Assembly: GCF_004348515.1 (NCBI RefSeq) | Contig: NZ_SMKH01000024.1 | Location: forward strand, 1 to 46,574 | Source of the DNA: Actinomadura sp. KC345 | Lineage (GTDB): Bacteria; Actinomycetota; Actinomycetes; Streptosporangiales; Streptosporangiaceae | DNA: 46,574 bases | Direction of reading: 5' to 3' | Shown here: piece after piece, positions 26,811 through 34,653 of the stretch | Layout of the letters: every line of letters starts with the position of its first letter | Numbering within the stretch: the first letter of the stretch is position 1 | Notes under the pieces: model-generated | What the model saw: the letters and a program-made list of their open reading frames with translations, nothing else | Database searches by the model: none | Told to the model about the DNA's origin: nothing | Translations under genes and position numbers: made by a program

Positions 26811-28265
26811 ATGTCGTCCCCTGATCCCCGCTCCCCGAGCGCCGGGGACCGGGTCGCGCTCGTCTTCGAGAACCCTGACGGCGTGGGCGACCGCGAGTAC
26901 AGCGTGGATCGGCTGGACGCGCTGGCGAACGGCCTGGCCGGCACCCTCGAGGAGCGGGGCGTGCGGGCGGCGGATCGGGTGGCGCTCATGTCGTCCAACC
27001 GGCCCGAGTTCGTCGTCGCGGTGCAGGCCGTGTGGAGGCTCGGCGCAGCGGTCGTCCTGCTCAGCCCGGCGTGGAAACGCGCCGAGGTTGAGCACGCCTT
27101 GCGGATCACCGCGCCCGCGCACGCGATCGGCGACCATCCCGTGCTCGCCGAGCTGATGCCGATGCTGCACCTCGACGAGCCCATCGAACCCGGTATGCGA
27201 CCCTACCGGCATCCTGAGCCCAAGGCCGACGCCGTCCTGGTGTTCAGTTCCGGCACGACGGGCATGCCGAAGGCCGTCCGGCACACGCACGGGTCGTTCG
27301 CCGCCGCCGTCCGGCACTGGCAGGGCGCCCTCGCCCTCACCGGCCGGGACCGCATCCAGATCACGACGCCGCCCTCCCACATCCTCGGCCTGCTCAACAT
27401 CGTCACCGCACTGGACGCCGGCGCCTGGATGCGCCTGCACCGCCGGTTCGACCTCGACCGGATGCTCCACCACATCCAGGCGGACGGAATCACTGTGGAG
27501 ATGGCCGTCGCGCCGATCGCGCTGGCGCTCGCCGACCATCCGGGCCTGGAGTCCTACGACCTGTCCTCGCTGCGGTACATCATGTGGGGGGCGACGCCGG
27601 TCACGCCGAGCGTCGCCGAGACCGTGACCCGCCGCACGGGCGTCGGCTGGGTGCCCGCCTACGGTGCCAGTGAACTGCCCGTCATCACCTGCAACCCCCT
27701 CGACGCCCCCCGGCTGGACAGTGCCGGACGCGCGGTGCCCGGCGTGACGCTCCGCGCGGTGTCGCTGGAGACCGGGAAGCCGGTCGCCCCCGGCGAGGTC
27801 GGGGAGATCCAGGCCAGGGCCGAGTCGCTGATGGCCGGCTACCTGCCGGACGAGGCCACGGCCGGGAGTTTCCACGACGGCTGGTACCGCACCGGCGACG
27901 TCGGCCGCATCGACGCCGACGGCTGGCTGACGCTCACCGACCGCTTCAAGGAAATGATCAAGGTGCGGGGGTTTCAGGTCGCGCCCGCCGAGGTCGAGGG
28001 CGTCCTGCACGGCCACCCCGGCATCGCCGACTGCGCCGTGTTCGGGATCCCCGACGAGGCCGACGGCGAGGTGATCATCGCGGCCGTCACCCCTCAGGGC
28101 CCGGCCCCCGACTCCGCCGACCTGGTCGCCTACGTCGGCGAAAGACTCGCCGGCTACAAGCGGCCGAGCCGGGTCGTGTTCGTCCCTGAGATCCCGCGCC
28201 TGCCCTCCGGCAAGGTGTTGCGCCGTATGCTCAAGGAGCGCTATGGACGCGCGACCGACCACTGA
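26811..28265 (+). CDS. AMP-forming acyl-CoA synthetase B
   Basis: The start is chosen at ATG 26811 because GGGAGG (26795-26800) lies at the right distance; ATG 26793, inside the previous gene, lacks a site. The protein of 484 aa has VFSSGTTGMPKAVRHTHGS (adenylate motif), YGASELPV, YRTGDVGRI, LTDRFKEMIKVRGFQVAP and the catalytic Lys region PRLPSGKVLRR. Its second half resembles 4-coumarate/cyclohexanecarboxylate-type ligases. It ends the rightward mutase operon; a strong terminator hairpin follows 30 bp later. Confidence 0.88.
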   Translation: MSSPDPRSPSAGDRVALVFENPDGVGDREYSVDRLDALANGLAGTLEERGVRAADRVALMSSNRPEFVVAVQAVWRLGAAVVLLSPAWKRAEVEHALRITAPAHAIGDHPVLAELMPMLHLDEPIEPGMRPYRHPEPKADAVLVFSSGTTGMPKAVRHTHGSFAAAVRHWQGALALTGRDRIQITTPPSHILGLLNIVTALDAGAWMRLHRRFDLDRMLHHIQADGITVEMAVAPIALALADHPGLESYDLSSLRYIMWGATPVTPSVAETVTRRTGVGWVPAYGASELPVITCNPLDAPRLDSAGRAVPGVTLRAVSLETGKPVAPGEVGEIQARAESLMAGYLPDEATAGSFHDGWYRTGDVGRIDADGWLTLTDRFKEMIKVRGFQVAPAEVEGVLHGHPGIADCAVFGIPDEADGEVIIAAVTPQGPAPDSADLVAYVGERLAGYKRPSRVVFVPEIPRLPSGKVLRRMLKERYGRATDH

Positions 28266-28294
28266 ACAGCGTGAACTGCGGGACCCCGCAAAGG

Positions 28295-28332
28295 CGCGGG
28301 GCCCCGGAAGCGGATGCTTCCGGGGCCCCGCG
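28295..28332. terminator. Very strong bidirectional hairpin
   Basis: A 16-bp perfect stem (28295-28310 with 28317-28332) has a 6-base loop, with the core CGGGGCCCCGGAAG paired to its complement. It lies between the convergent synthetase B and the SDR at 28350, so it can end both transcripts. Confidence 0.8.
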
Positions 28333-28349
28333 GCCGCCGTGGCCCCGGC

Positions 28350-29111
28350 TCACTTCGGGGGAAACCGCAGCGCGCCGTCGAGGCGGACGATCTCGCCGTT
28401 GAGGTAGTCGTTCTCGATGATGTGCGCGACGAGCCCGGCGTACTCAGAGGGCCGCCCCATCCGGCGAGGGTGCGGGACCTGCGGGCCCCAGTGCGCCTCG
28501 AGCTGGTCGCCGGCCTTGCCGTAGGCGGGGGTCAGGACGGTGCCGGGCGCGATGCTCATGACGCGGATCCCGAGCGGCGACAGGTCGCGGGCGGCGACGA
28601 GGGTCATCCCGACGACCCCGCCCTTGGCGGCCGCGTACGGCAGCTGGCCGACCTGGCCCTCGTAGGCGGCGATCGACGCGGTGTTGACGATGACGCCGCG
28701 CGAGCCGTCCACCGGCTCCCGGCGGCCCATGGCCGCGGCCGCCAGCCGCATCACGTTGAACACGGAGGTCAGATAGAACTCCAGCGTCGTGCGGAACCCG
28801 TCGAGGTCGAGCGGGCTCCCGTCCTTGCCGACGAGCCGGCCGCCCGTGGCCGGGCCGCCGTGGCAGTCCACCGACGCCCGCAGCGGGCCCAGTTCCTCGG
28901 CGGCCTCGATCGCGTCCGTGAGGCTCGCCTCGTCGGTGGCGTCGGTCCGCATGTACCGGACGCCGAGCTCGCGCTCGAGCGCCTTGCCCTTCTCGTCGGC
29001 GACGTCGGCCACGACGACCTTCGCTCCGGCCGCGTGCAGGCGGCGGACGGTGGCCTCGCCGAGGCCGCCCGTGCCGCCCACGACCACGACGGAGCACCCA
29101 TTGATCTGCAT
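28350..29111 (-). CDS. Short-chain dehydrogenase, 17beta-HSD10/3-hydroxyacyl-CoA type
   Basis: Protein of 253 aa. The cofactor motif is GGTGGLGEA (about 12-20), the acidic residue after strand 2 is Asp (VVVADVAD), which favours NAD, and the catalytic Ser-Tyr-Lys set is NTASIAA and PYAAAKGG. The ending NGEIVRLDGALRFPPK is typical of type-10 3-hydroxyacyl-CoA dehydrogenases. It would oxidise the 3-hydroxyacyl-CoA formed by a hydratase, before thiolysis by the thiolase at 30595. It is a single gene, divergent from synthetase C; the dyad at 29151 lies between them. Confidence 0.87.
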   Translation of the reverse strand: MQINGCSVVVVGGTGGLGEATVRRLHAAGAKVVVADVADEKGKALERELGVRYMRTDATDEASLTDAIEAAEELGPLRASVDCHGGPATGGRLVGKDGSPLDLDGFRTTLEFYLTSVFNVMRLAAAAMGRREPVDGSRGVIVNTASIAAYEGQVGQLPYAAAKGGVVGMTLVAARDLSPLGIRVMSIAPGTVLTPAYGKAGDQLEAHWGPQVPHPRRMGRPSEYAGLVAHIIENDYLNGEIVRLDGALRFPPK

Positions 29112-29150
29112 GCGTGTTTCCTTCTCTTGCTAACTATGATCTGTCTGGGC

Positions 29151-29165
29151 GAGAATAGCATTCTC
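29151..29165. promoter_or_regulatory. Perfect island operator GAGAAT-agc-ATTCTC
   Basis: This perfect dyad ends at the base immediately before the ATG (29166) of synthetase C. There is no room for a ribosome site, so the mRNA is probably leaderless and the operator covers the transcription start. It also lies 40 bp from the divergent SDR start. Confidence 0.78.
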
Positions 29166-30602
29166 ATGAACCTTGCGATGATCTTGGAGATGGCGGCCTC
29201 GGCGGACGATCGGGTGGCCGTGACGGTGGGCGAGCGTTCACTCACCGCCTCGGGACTGCTGCGCCACGCCCAGGCTGCGGCACATCGGTTCCGGACGTAC
29301 CCGGCGGTCCTCCACCTTGGCGCCAACGGGCTCGCGTATCCCGTGGGGCTGTTCGGGGCGGCACTGGCCGGGGTACCCTTCGTCCCCCTCAACTACCGGC
29401 TCGGCCGAGACCAGCTGAGCGGCTTGATCGAACGACACCCCGGCGCGCTCGTACTGCGCGACCCCGGCGACCTCGACGGTCTTCTGGACCTGCCGGACCC
29501 GCCCGCCGGCGAGGAGATCACCGAGATGCCGGACGGGGACGAGATCGCCGTCCTGCTCTACACGAGCGGGACGACGTCCGCCCCCAAGGCGGCGGTCCTG
29601 CGGCACCGGCACCTGCTGGCGTACGTGCTGAACACTCTCGAGTTCGCCTCCGCGGAGGAGGAGGACGCGGCGCTCGTCGCGGTCCCGCCCTACCACGTCG
29701 CCGGCCTGGCGAACCTGCTGACGAACCTCTACACCGGCCGCCGCGTCGTCTACATGCCGAACTTCGAGCCGGGGGAGTGGCTGGAGATCGTCCGGCGGGA
29801 ACGGGTCACGCACGCGCTGGTAGTGCCCACCATGCTGGCGCGGATCGTTGCGGAGGTGCCGGGCGACGACGCCGGGACGCCGTCGCTGCGCAGCCTCGCC
29901 TACGGCGGTTCGCGCACGCCGCGTCCCGTGCTGGAGCGGGCCTTGCGGGTCTTCCCCGGCGTCGGCTTCGTCAACGCCTACGGGCTGACCGAGACGGCAT
30001 CCTCCGTCGCCGTTCTCGAACCGGACGACCACCGCAAGGCGCTCGCCTCCGACGACACCGCCGTGCGCGCGCGGCTGGAGTCGGTCGGCCGGGCGCTGCC
30101 GGGCGTGGAGTTCCAGGTCCGCGACGACGACGGCACACCGCTCCCGGTCGGCGAAACCGGGCTCGTGTTCGTCCGCGGTGAGCAGATTTCAGGGGAGTAC
30201 GGGGGACGAAGCGCCCTTGACGAGGAAGGCTGGTTCCCCACCCGCGACCGGGGGCGTCTCGACGCCGACGACTACCTGTTCATCGAAGGCCGCGCCGACG
30301 ACACCATCATCCGGGGCGGCGAGAACATCGCCCCCGCCGAGATCGAGGACGTGCTGCTCACCCATCCTGATATCACCGAGGCGGTGGTCGTCGGCCCGCC
30401 CGACCCCGAGTGGGGGCAGCGGATCGTCGCCGTCGTCGTCGGCTCCGGCGACCCCGCCGAGGTCCGGCGGTGGGTCAGGGATCGGCTCCGCTCGTCCAAG
30501 ACCCCTGACGCGATCGTCTTCCGCGGCGAGCTGCCCAAGACCGACACCGGAAAGATCCTCCGCCGCACCCTTCTCGCCGATCTGGAGTCAGCCAATGCCT
30601 GA
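29166..30602 (+). CDS. AMP-forming acyl-CoA synthetase C
   Basis: Protein of 478 aa from ATG 29166 (a second ATG four codons on, at 29178, is possible). LLYTSGTTSAPKAAVLRHRHL is the adenylate motif, followed by YGLTETASS, RDRGRLDADDYLFIEGRADDTIIRGGENIAP and the catalytic Lys in KTDTGKILRRT. It is shorter than usual because the N-terminal domain is compact (QAAAHRFRTYPAVLHLG). It overlaps the thiolase by eight bases, so activation and thiolysis genes are coupled. The operator abuts its start. Confidence 0.87.
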   Translation: MNLAMILEMAASADDRVAVTVGERSLTASGLLRHAQAAAHRFRTYPAVLHLGANGLAYPVGLFGAALAGVPFVPLNYRLGRDQLSGLIERHPGALVLRDPGDLDGLLDLPDPPAGEEITEMPDGDEIAVLLYTSGTTSAPKAAVLRHRHLLAYVLNTLEFASAEEEDAALVAVPPYHVAGLANLLTNLYTGRRVVYMPNFEPGEWLEIVRRERVTHALVVPTMLARIVAEVPGDDAGTPSLRSLAYGGSRTPRPVLERALRVFPGVGFVNAYGLTETASSVAVLEPDDHRKALASDDTAVRARLESVGRALPGVEFQVRDDDGTPLPVGETGLVFVRGEQISGEYGGRSALDEEGWFPTRDRGRLDADDYLFIEGRADDTIIRGGENIAPAEIEDVLLTHPDITEAVVVGPPDPEWGQRIVAVVVGSGDPAEVRRWVRDRLRSSKTPDAIVFRGELPKTDTGKILRRTLLADLESANA

Positions 30603-31746
30603 AGCCGTCATCACCGCTGCGCTGCGCACCCCCATCGGCACCGCGTTCAAGGGGACCCTGCGCGACACCACCGCCTTCGAGCTGGCCCACCACGTGGTCG
30701 AGCACGCCGCCGCGAAGCTGGACGGCGGCCTCGTCGACGACGTGATCCTCGGCGAGGGCCTTTACGGCGGCGGTGTCGTCGCCCGGCACGCCGCCGTGAC
30801 CGCCGGGCTCACCGACGTTCCCGGCCTCGCCCAGAACCGGCACTGCGCGGCGGGCCAGGCCGCCGTGCAGAGCGCCGCCGCGAGCGTTCGAGCGGGCATG
30901 GACGAGCTGATCATCGCCGGGGGAGTCAACTCCGCCTCCACCTCGCCGAGGTCGAGTTTCCGCGTCGACGGGGAGTGGGCCGACTGGTTTCCGCCCACTC
31001 ATCCGGACCGCCCGGACGCCCCCAACCGCGACATGTCGATCACCGTGGGCTGGAACGCGGCCGTCGAGGCGGGCGTCTCCCGCCAGGAGATGGACGAATG
31101 GGCGCTGCGCTCGCACCGCAATGCCGTCCGCGCCATCGACGAGGGCCGGTTCGCGGCCGAGCTCGTCCCGATCGAGACGCCGCACGGGACGTTCGAGGTC
31201 GACGAGCACCCGCGCCGCGACACCACCCTGGACAGGCTCGCCTCCCTCAAGCCGCTGCACCCGGAGATCGAAGGGTTCAGCATCACCGCCGGCAACGCCT
31301 GCGGTGCCAACGACGGCGCGGCGGCGCTGGTCGTCGCCAGTGACCGGATGGCGCGGGAGCAGGGTTTTCCCGTGCTGGCCACGGTCCGGTCGTGGGCGTC
31401 CGTCGGCATCGACCCCCGGATCACCGGCTTGGCCCCCGTGAAGGCGATCCCCAAGGCACTGGCCCGCGCAGGCATGAAGCCCGACGGCGTCGACGTCTTC
31501 GAGATCAACGAGGCGTTCGCCGCCATGTGCGTCGCCACCGTCCGGCGGCTCGGCCTCGACCCGGAGCGGGTCAACGTGAACGGCAGCGGCTGCTCGCTCG
31601 GCCACCCCGTCGCGGCGACCGGCGCGCGGATGATCGTCACGCTGGTGCACGAGCTGCGCCGCCGGGGCGGCGGCGTCGGCGTCGCCGCGATGTGCGCGGG
31701 CGGCGGAATGGGCTCGGCCACGGTGATCGAGGTAGCCGCCCCGTGA
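30595..31746 (+). CDS. Acetyl-CoA acetyltransferase (thiolase)
   Basis: Protein of 383 aa. The nucleophile Cys84 is in NRHCAAGQAAV, and the remaining active-site elements are NEAFAAM, GSGCSLGHPVAATGAR (His) and MCAGGGMG (second Cys). It is therefore a complete degradative or biosynthetic thiolase, unlike the thiolase-like domain at 116. It should cleave a 3-ketoacyl-CoA with CoA, releasing acetyl- or propionyl-CoA. It sits between synthetase C and the MeaB gene with overlaps on both sides (8 bases, and GTGA). Confidence 0.9.
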   Translation: MPEAVITAALRTPIGTAFKGTLRDTTAFELAHHVVEHAAAKLDGGLVDDVILGEGLYGGGVVARHAAVTAGLTDVPGLAQNRHCAAGQAAVQSAAASVRAGMDELIIAGGVNSASTSPRSSFRVDGEWADWFPPTHPDRPDAPNRDMSITVGWNAAVEAGVSRQEMDEWALRSHRNAVRAIDEGRFAAELVPIETPHGTFEVDEHPRRDTTLDRLASLKPLHPEIEGFSITAGNACGANDGAAALVVASDRMAREQGFPVLATVRSWASVGIDPRITGLAPVKAIPKALARAGMKPDGVDVFEINEAFAAMCVATVRRLGLDPERVNVNGSGCSLGHPVAATGARMIVTLVHELRRRGGGVGVAAMCAGGGMGSATVIEVAAP

Positions 31747-32699
31747 CGGACGTCGCCGGGCTGGTCGCTGCGGCCCGCCACGGTTCGCCCCGGGCGGCGG
31801 GTCGGCTGTTGAGCCTCGTGGAGGGGGAGGGCCGGGACGAGGTTCTGGCGGCCCTCGACGCGGCGCCGGCCGAGTCCTGCGGCGCGGACCTGGCGCCCGC
31901 CCCCGCCTCCGGGGAGGGCGTCGCCCGGGTGATCGGACTGACCGGGCCGCCCGGCGCGGGCAAATCGACGACCGCCGCCGCGCTCGTCGGGGCCTACCGC
32001 GGGCACGGCCTGCGGGTGGCGGTCCTCGCGGTCGACCCGTCCTCCCCCTACAGCGGCGGCGCTCTGCTCGGCGACCGCATCCGGATGGCCGAGCACACCG
32101 CCGACCCCGGCGTGCTCATCCGCTCGGTGGCGACGCGCGGCCACCTGGGCGGGCTCGCCGCCGCCGTGCCCGCGGCCGTCCGGGTGCTGACGGCCCTGGC
32201 GTTCGACCTGGTTCTGGTGGAGACGGTCGGTGTGGGGCAGTCCGAGATCGAGATCGCCGCGGTCGCCGATCCGACCGTCGTCATCCTCGCCCCCGGCGCG
32301 GGCGACGCCGTGCAGGCGGCCAAGGCCGGGCTGCTGGAGGTCGCCGACCTGCTGGTGGTCAACAAGGCCGACCGCGACGGCGCCGACCGGACCGCCCGCG
32401 ACCTGCGGGCCGAGACCGGCGCTCCCGTGCTCACCCTCATCGCTTCAGCGGGCAAGGGCCTGCCCGAACTGGTCGAAGCGATCGACGCCCACGACGGCGC
32501 CGACACCGCCGCCCGGCGGGGCGCTCGGGCACAGGCCCAGATCCTCTCCCTGGCCCACACCCGCCTGCGCGCCCACCCCGACCTGGCCCGGCTCGCCGAC
32601 GCCGTCGCCGACGGCCGCCACGACGCCTATACCGCCGCCGCCCTGCTCCTCTGCTGCTCCTTCGAGCCCAGCGGGACGGCGGAGGAAAAGGAGTCCTAG
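31743..32699 (+). CDS. meaB: MeaB/ArgK-type G-protein chaperone of B12 mutase
   Basis: Protein of 318 aa from GTG 31743. The P-loop GPPGAGKST begins at about residue 68. AVDPSSPYSGGALLGDRIRM is the switch region diagnostic of MeaB, then VETVGVGQSE and the base-recognition NKAD follow. MeaB proteins use GTP to load and protect adenosylcobalamin in acyl-CoA mutases. The only mutase in the window is the 22785/24362 pair, so this is its probable partner, although it lies in a separate operon under the same operator. A Ser- and Glu-rich end follows CCSFEPSG. Confidence 0.9.
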   Translation: MTDVAGLVAAARHGSPRAAGRLLSLVEGEGRDEVLAALDAAPAESCGADLAPAPASGEGVARVIGLTGPPGAGKSTTAAALVGAYRGHGLRVAVLAVDPSSPYSGGALLGDRIRMAEHTADPGVLIRSVATRGHLGGLAAAVPAAVRVLTALAFDLVLVETVGVGQSEIEIAAVADPTVVILAPGAGDAVQAAKAGLLEVADLLVVNKADRDGADRTARDLRAETGAPVLTLIASAGKGLPELVEAIDAHDGADTAARRGARAQAQILSLAHTRLRAHPDLARLADAVADGRHDAYTAAALLLCCSFEPSGTAEEKES

Positions 32700-32701
32700 G
32701 G

Positions 32702-32736
32702 TGCTCCGGTCGGTCAGACCGGGTTCATCCGGAGCA
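32702..32736. terminator. Inverted repeat between convergent meaB and thioesterase
   Basis: TGCTCCGG (32702-32709) pairs with CCGGAGCA (32729-32736), and a nested CCGGT/ACCGG pair lies inside. The right arm is within the end of the thioesterase gene. It is a likely shared terminator. Confidence 0.5.
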
Positions 32737-33548
32737 GGGCCTCCTGCGCGTAGGAGGCGACGAGCGAGCCGTCACCGGTGAGGACGTCGCCCCTGCCGAA
32801 GCAGCGGCCGTGCGCGAGGATCGGGCTGTGCTGGCGCAGCAGCAGCCAGTCGTCGGTGCGGAACGGCCGGTGGAACCACAGGCTGTGCGAGGTGACCGCC
32901 GACGTGAACGCGGTGCCGGCGTCGTGCTGGGAGACGCCGTCGAGCGGGCGCAGCGCCGTCCCGATGAGGGTGAGGTCGGGCGTAGGCGGCGACGGCGGGT
33001 GCGAGCGCGGCGTTGAGGGCGGGGGTGCGCATCCACAGCTCGTACTCGGGCGGCTCGGACGTCCGGCTGTCCTGCCCCGCGACCGATCGAGTCTCCCAGG
33101 GCAGCAGGTCGAGCCTCACCTCATGCTCGGCGCCGGGAAGCGGCGGGACGTCCGGGACTGACTGGTGCGCGGTCCCGTCCTCGGGCGCGTGCAGCGACAC
33201 CGAGGCGGTGGCGATGACGCCGCGCTCCTGCCGGGCGGTGATCGTCACGGTCGCGAACGTCCGGCCCTCATGGTGGCGCTCGGCCTCGTACCGGACGGGC
33301 TCGTCCGAGCCGCCGGCGCGGGGGAACAGCGCGTGCAGGGACTTGACGGCCTTCTCCGGGCAGACCCGGGCGGCCGCCCGGACGAACTGCGCCAGGAGTT
33401 GGCCGCCGAACAGGCGGTGGTAGGTCAGCCGCTGGTTGTGTCCCTCGAAGCGCACGGAGGCGGAGCCGTCCTCAGGGGCCCGCTCCAGACCCCGAAGGTC
33501 CAGGCAGGAGAGGAGGTCGGTCCACGGATCGATCACGGAAGTGGACAT
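32714..33548 (-). pseudogene. Acyl-CoA thioesterase II (TesB-like) with a frameshift
   Basis: From ATG 33548 the frame reads a good TesB N-terminus (VRFEGHNQRLTYHRLFGGQLLAQ, then SLHALFPRAGGSDEPVRYEAERHHEGRTFATVTI). At about 32976-32984 (after VAAYA) it becomes Arg/Pro-rich noise. The adjacent frame continues as DLTLIGTALRPLDG, then SHSLWFHRPFRTDDWLLL and GSLVASYAQEALLRMNPV, ending at 32714, exactly the family C-terminus. A loss of two bases, or gain of one, explains the break. Intact, it would be a double-hotdog thioesterase of about 277 aa releasing CoA from acyl-CoAs. It is either a recent pseudogene or a sequencing error. Confidence 0.8.
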
Positions 33549-33579
33549 GCCACAACTGTAGAACACTTGGCCGATCTGC

Positions 33580-33594
33580 AAGAACGACGTTCTC
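33580..33594. promoter_or_regulatory. Island operator AAGAAC-gac-GTTCTC
   Basis: A dyad with AGAAC/GTTCT arms lies 31 bp upstream of the thioesterase start and overlaps the stop codon of the TetR gene at 33593. GATCT/AGATC sequences flank it (33573-33577 and 33595-33599). It probably controls the thioesterase. Confidence 0.55.
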
Positions 33595-34267
33595 AGATCG
33601 TTGTGCCGAACCCGGAGGCGCAGAACTCCCACAGCTCGTCGGAGCTGATCGGGTGGGAGACCTCGTCGGTGGGGGCGCCCTGGGCGATGAACATCACCGT
33701 CTGCATCACCAATGCCGCCGCGCGCCGTGGCTGCACGCCGGGACGCAGCCGCCCGGCCGCCTCGACCTGCTCCATCAGCTCGGTGAACAGCGTGAGCAGG
33801 GGGGCGTGTGCCGATTTGACCTCGGCCGGGTGGGACACCAGCAGCTGCGGTGCGAAGTCGGTGAACAGCGGCCGCTGCGCGGCCGGGTCGGGCCGGCACA
33901 GTTCGAACAACAGTTCGACGGCGACCTTGAGCCGCTGCATCGGCTCGGCCTCCCCGGTCGCGGCGGCGCGGATCTGGTCGGTGGAGCGGCGCAGGGCGTC
34001 CTCGAACAGGGCGAGCAGCAGCTCGTGCTTGCCGTCGAAATGCTGGTAGAAGCTGCGCAGCGACTGGCGGGATCGGTCCACGACCTCCTGAACGGTGAAG
34101 TCGGTGGTGCCCTTCTCCGTGATGATCGACTGGGCCGCGTCGAGGAACCGTTCCACCCGCTGCTCGGCGCGCAGCCGCGCGGCCTTGGTGGAGCGCTCGA
34201 CCGCGCGGTCCTTCCAGGCCGGCCGATGGGTAGGTGTGTCCGCCGTCGAATCCGTCTTCTGCACCAT
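33593..34267 (-). CDS. TetR-family repressor, copy 2 of the paralogous pair
   Basis: Protein of 224 aa. The N-terminal DNA-binding domain (AVERSTKAARLRAEQRVERF, then TDFTVQEVVDRSRQSLRSFY and QHFDGKHELLLALFEDAL) is almost the same as in the TetR at 2647. The C-terminal ligand domain is also clearly related (for example LVMQTVMFIAQG against MVMQTVMFAAQN). The pair likely arose by duplication and reads the same dyad with different or overlapping ligands. Its own promoter has no GAGAAT dyad but has another inverted repeat at 34344-34359. Confidence 0.88.
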   Translation of the reverse strand: MVQKTDSTADTPTHRPAWKDRAVERSTKAARLRAEQRVERFLDAAQSIITEKGTTDFTVQEVVDRSRQSLRSFYQHFDGKHELLLALFEDALRRSTDQIRAAATGEAEPMQRLKVAVELLFELCRPDPAAQRPLFTDFAPQLLVSHPAEVKSAHAPLLTLFTELMEQVEAAGRLRPGVQPRRAAALVMQTVMFIAQGAPTDEVSHPISSDELWEFCASGFGTTI

Positions 34268-34343
34268 GTGTAGAACCTTACTTCACAGTACCGGTAGTGC
34301 CCGGTACCGCCGCCGCACCGCGGTGCGCACGACAGCGAGACTA

Positions 34344-34359
34344 TGACTTGCGTAAGTCA
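34344..34359. promoter_or_regulatory. Inverted repeat TGACTT-GCGT-AAGTCA
   Basis: These 6-bp arms flank a 4-bp centre, about 80 bp upstream of the second TetR start. A wider ATGAC/GTCAT pair frames it (34343-34369). The sequence differs from the island dyad, so a different regulator, or TetR copy 2 acting at an own-promoter site, may bind here. Confidence 0.4.
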
Positions 34360-34381
34360 AGAGTGTCATAATCTCGCCGCC

Positions 34382-34653
34382 TCATGCCGTGTTCCCGCTC
34401 ACAGCTCGACGGGCCGCCGCGCCGAGCCGCCCGCGCTCAGGATCCGGCCCGCCTCCCGCGAACAGGCACGTGGGCGCCGCCTCGACTGTTCCGGGACCTC
34501 GTCGAGCCGGTAGGTGTCGCCGAAGGCGCTGTAGGCGCCGTCCGGGGTGAACACCCCGACCAGCCCGTGGATGTCGCCCGCGTGATGGTGACCGCGTACC
34601 GGGCCGGCAGTCGCCGGGTCCCCGACGTGGTCCTCGACCTCACCTCTCGACAA
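34382..34653 (-). pseudogene. Frameshifted SnoaL/NTF2-like fold remnant
   Basis: A TTG at 34653 opens a frame that reads MSRGEVEDHV and then a SnoaL-type segment (HHHAGDIHGLVGVFTPDGAYSAFGDTYRLDEVPE). It then loses sense. The neighbouring frame continues with VEAAPTCLFAGGGPDPERGRL and ends at 34382. SnoaL-like proteins are small cone-shaped enzymes or isomerases of about 130 aa, so the copy is both frameshifted and short. Its start overlaps the amidohydrolase stop, showing it was the last gene of the Rieske operon. Confidence 0.6.
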
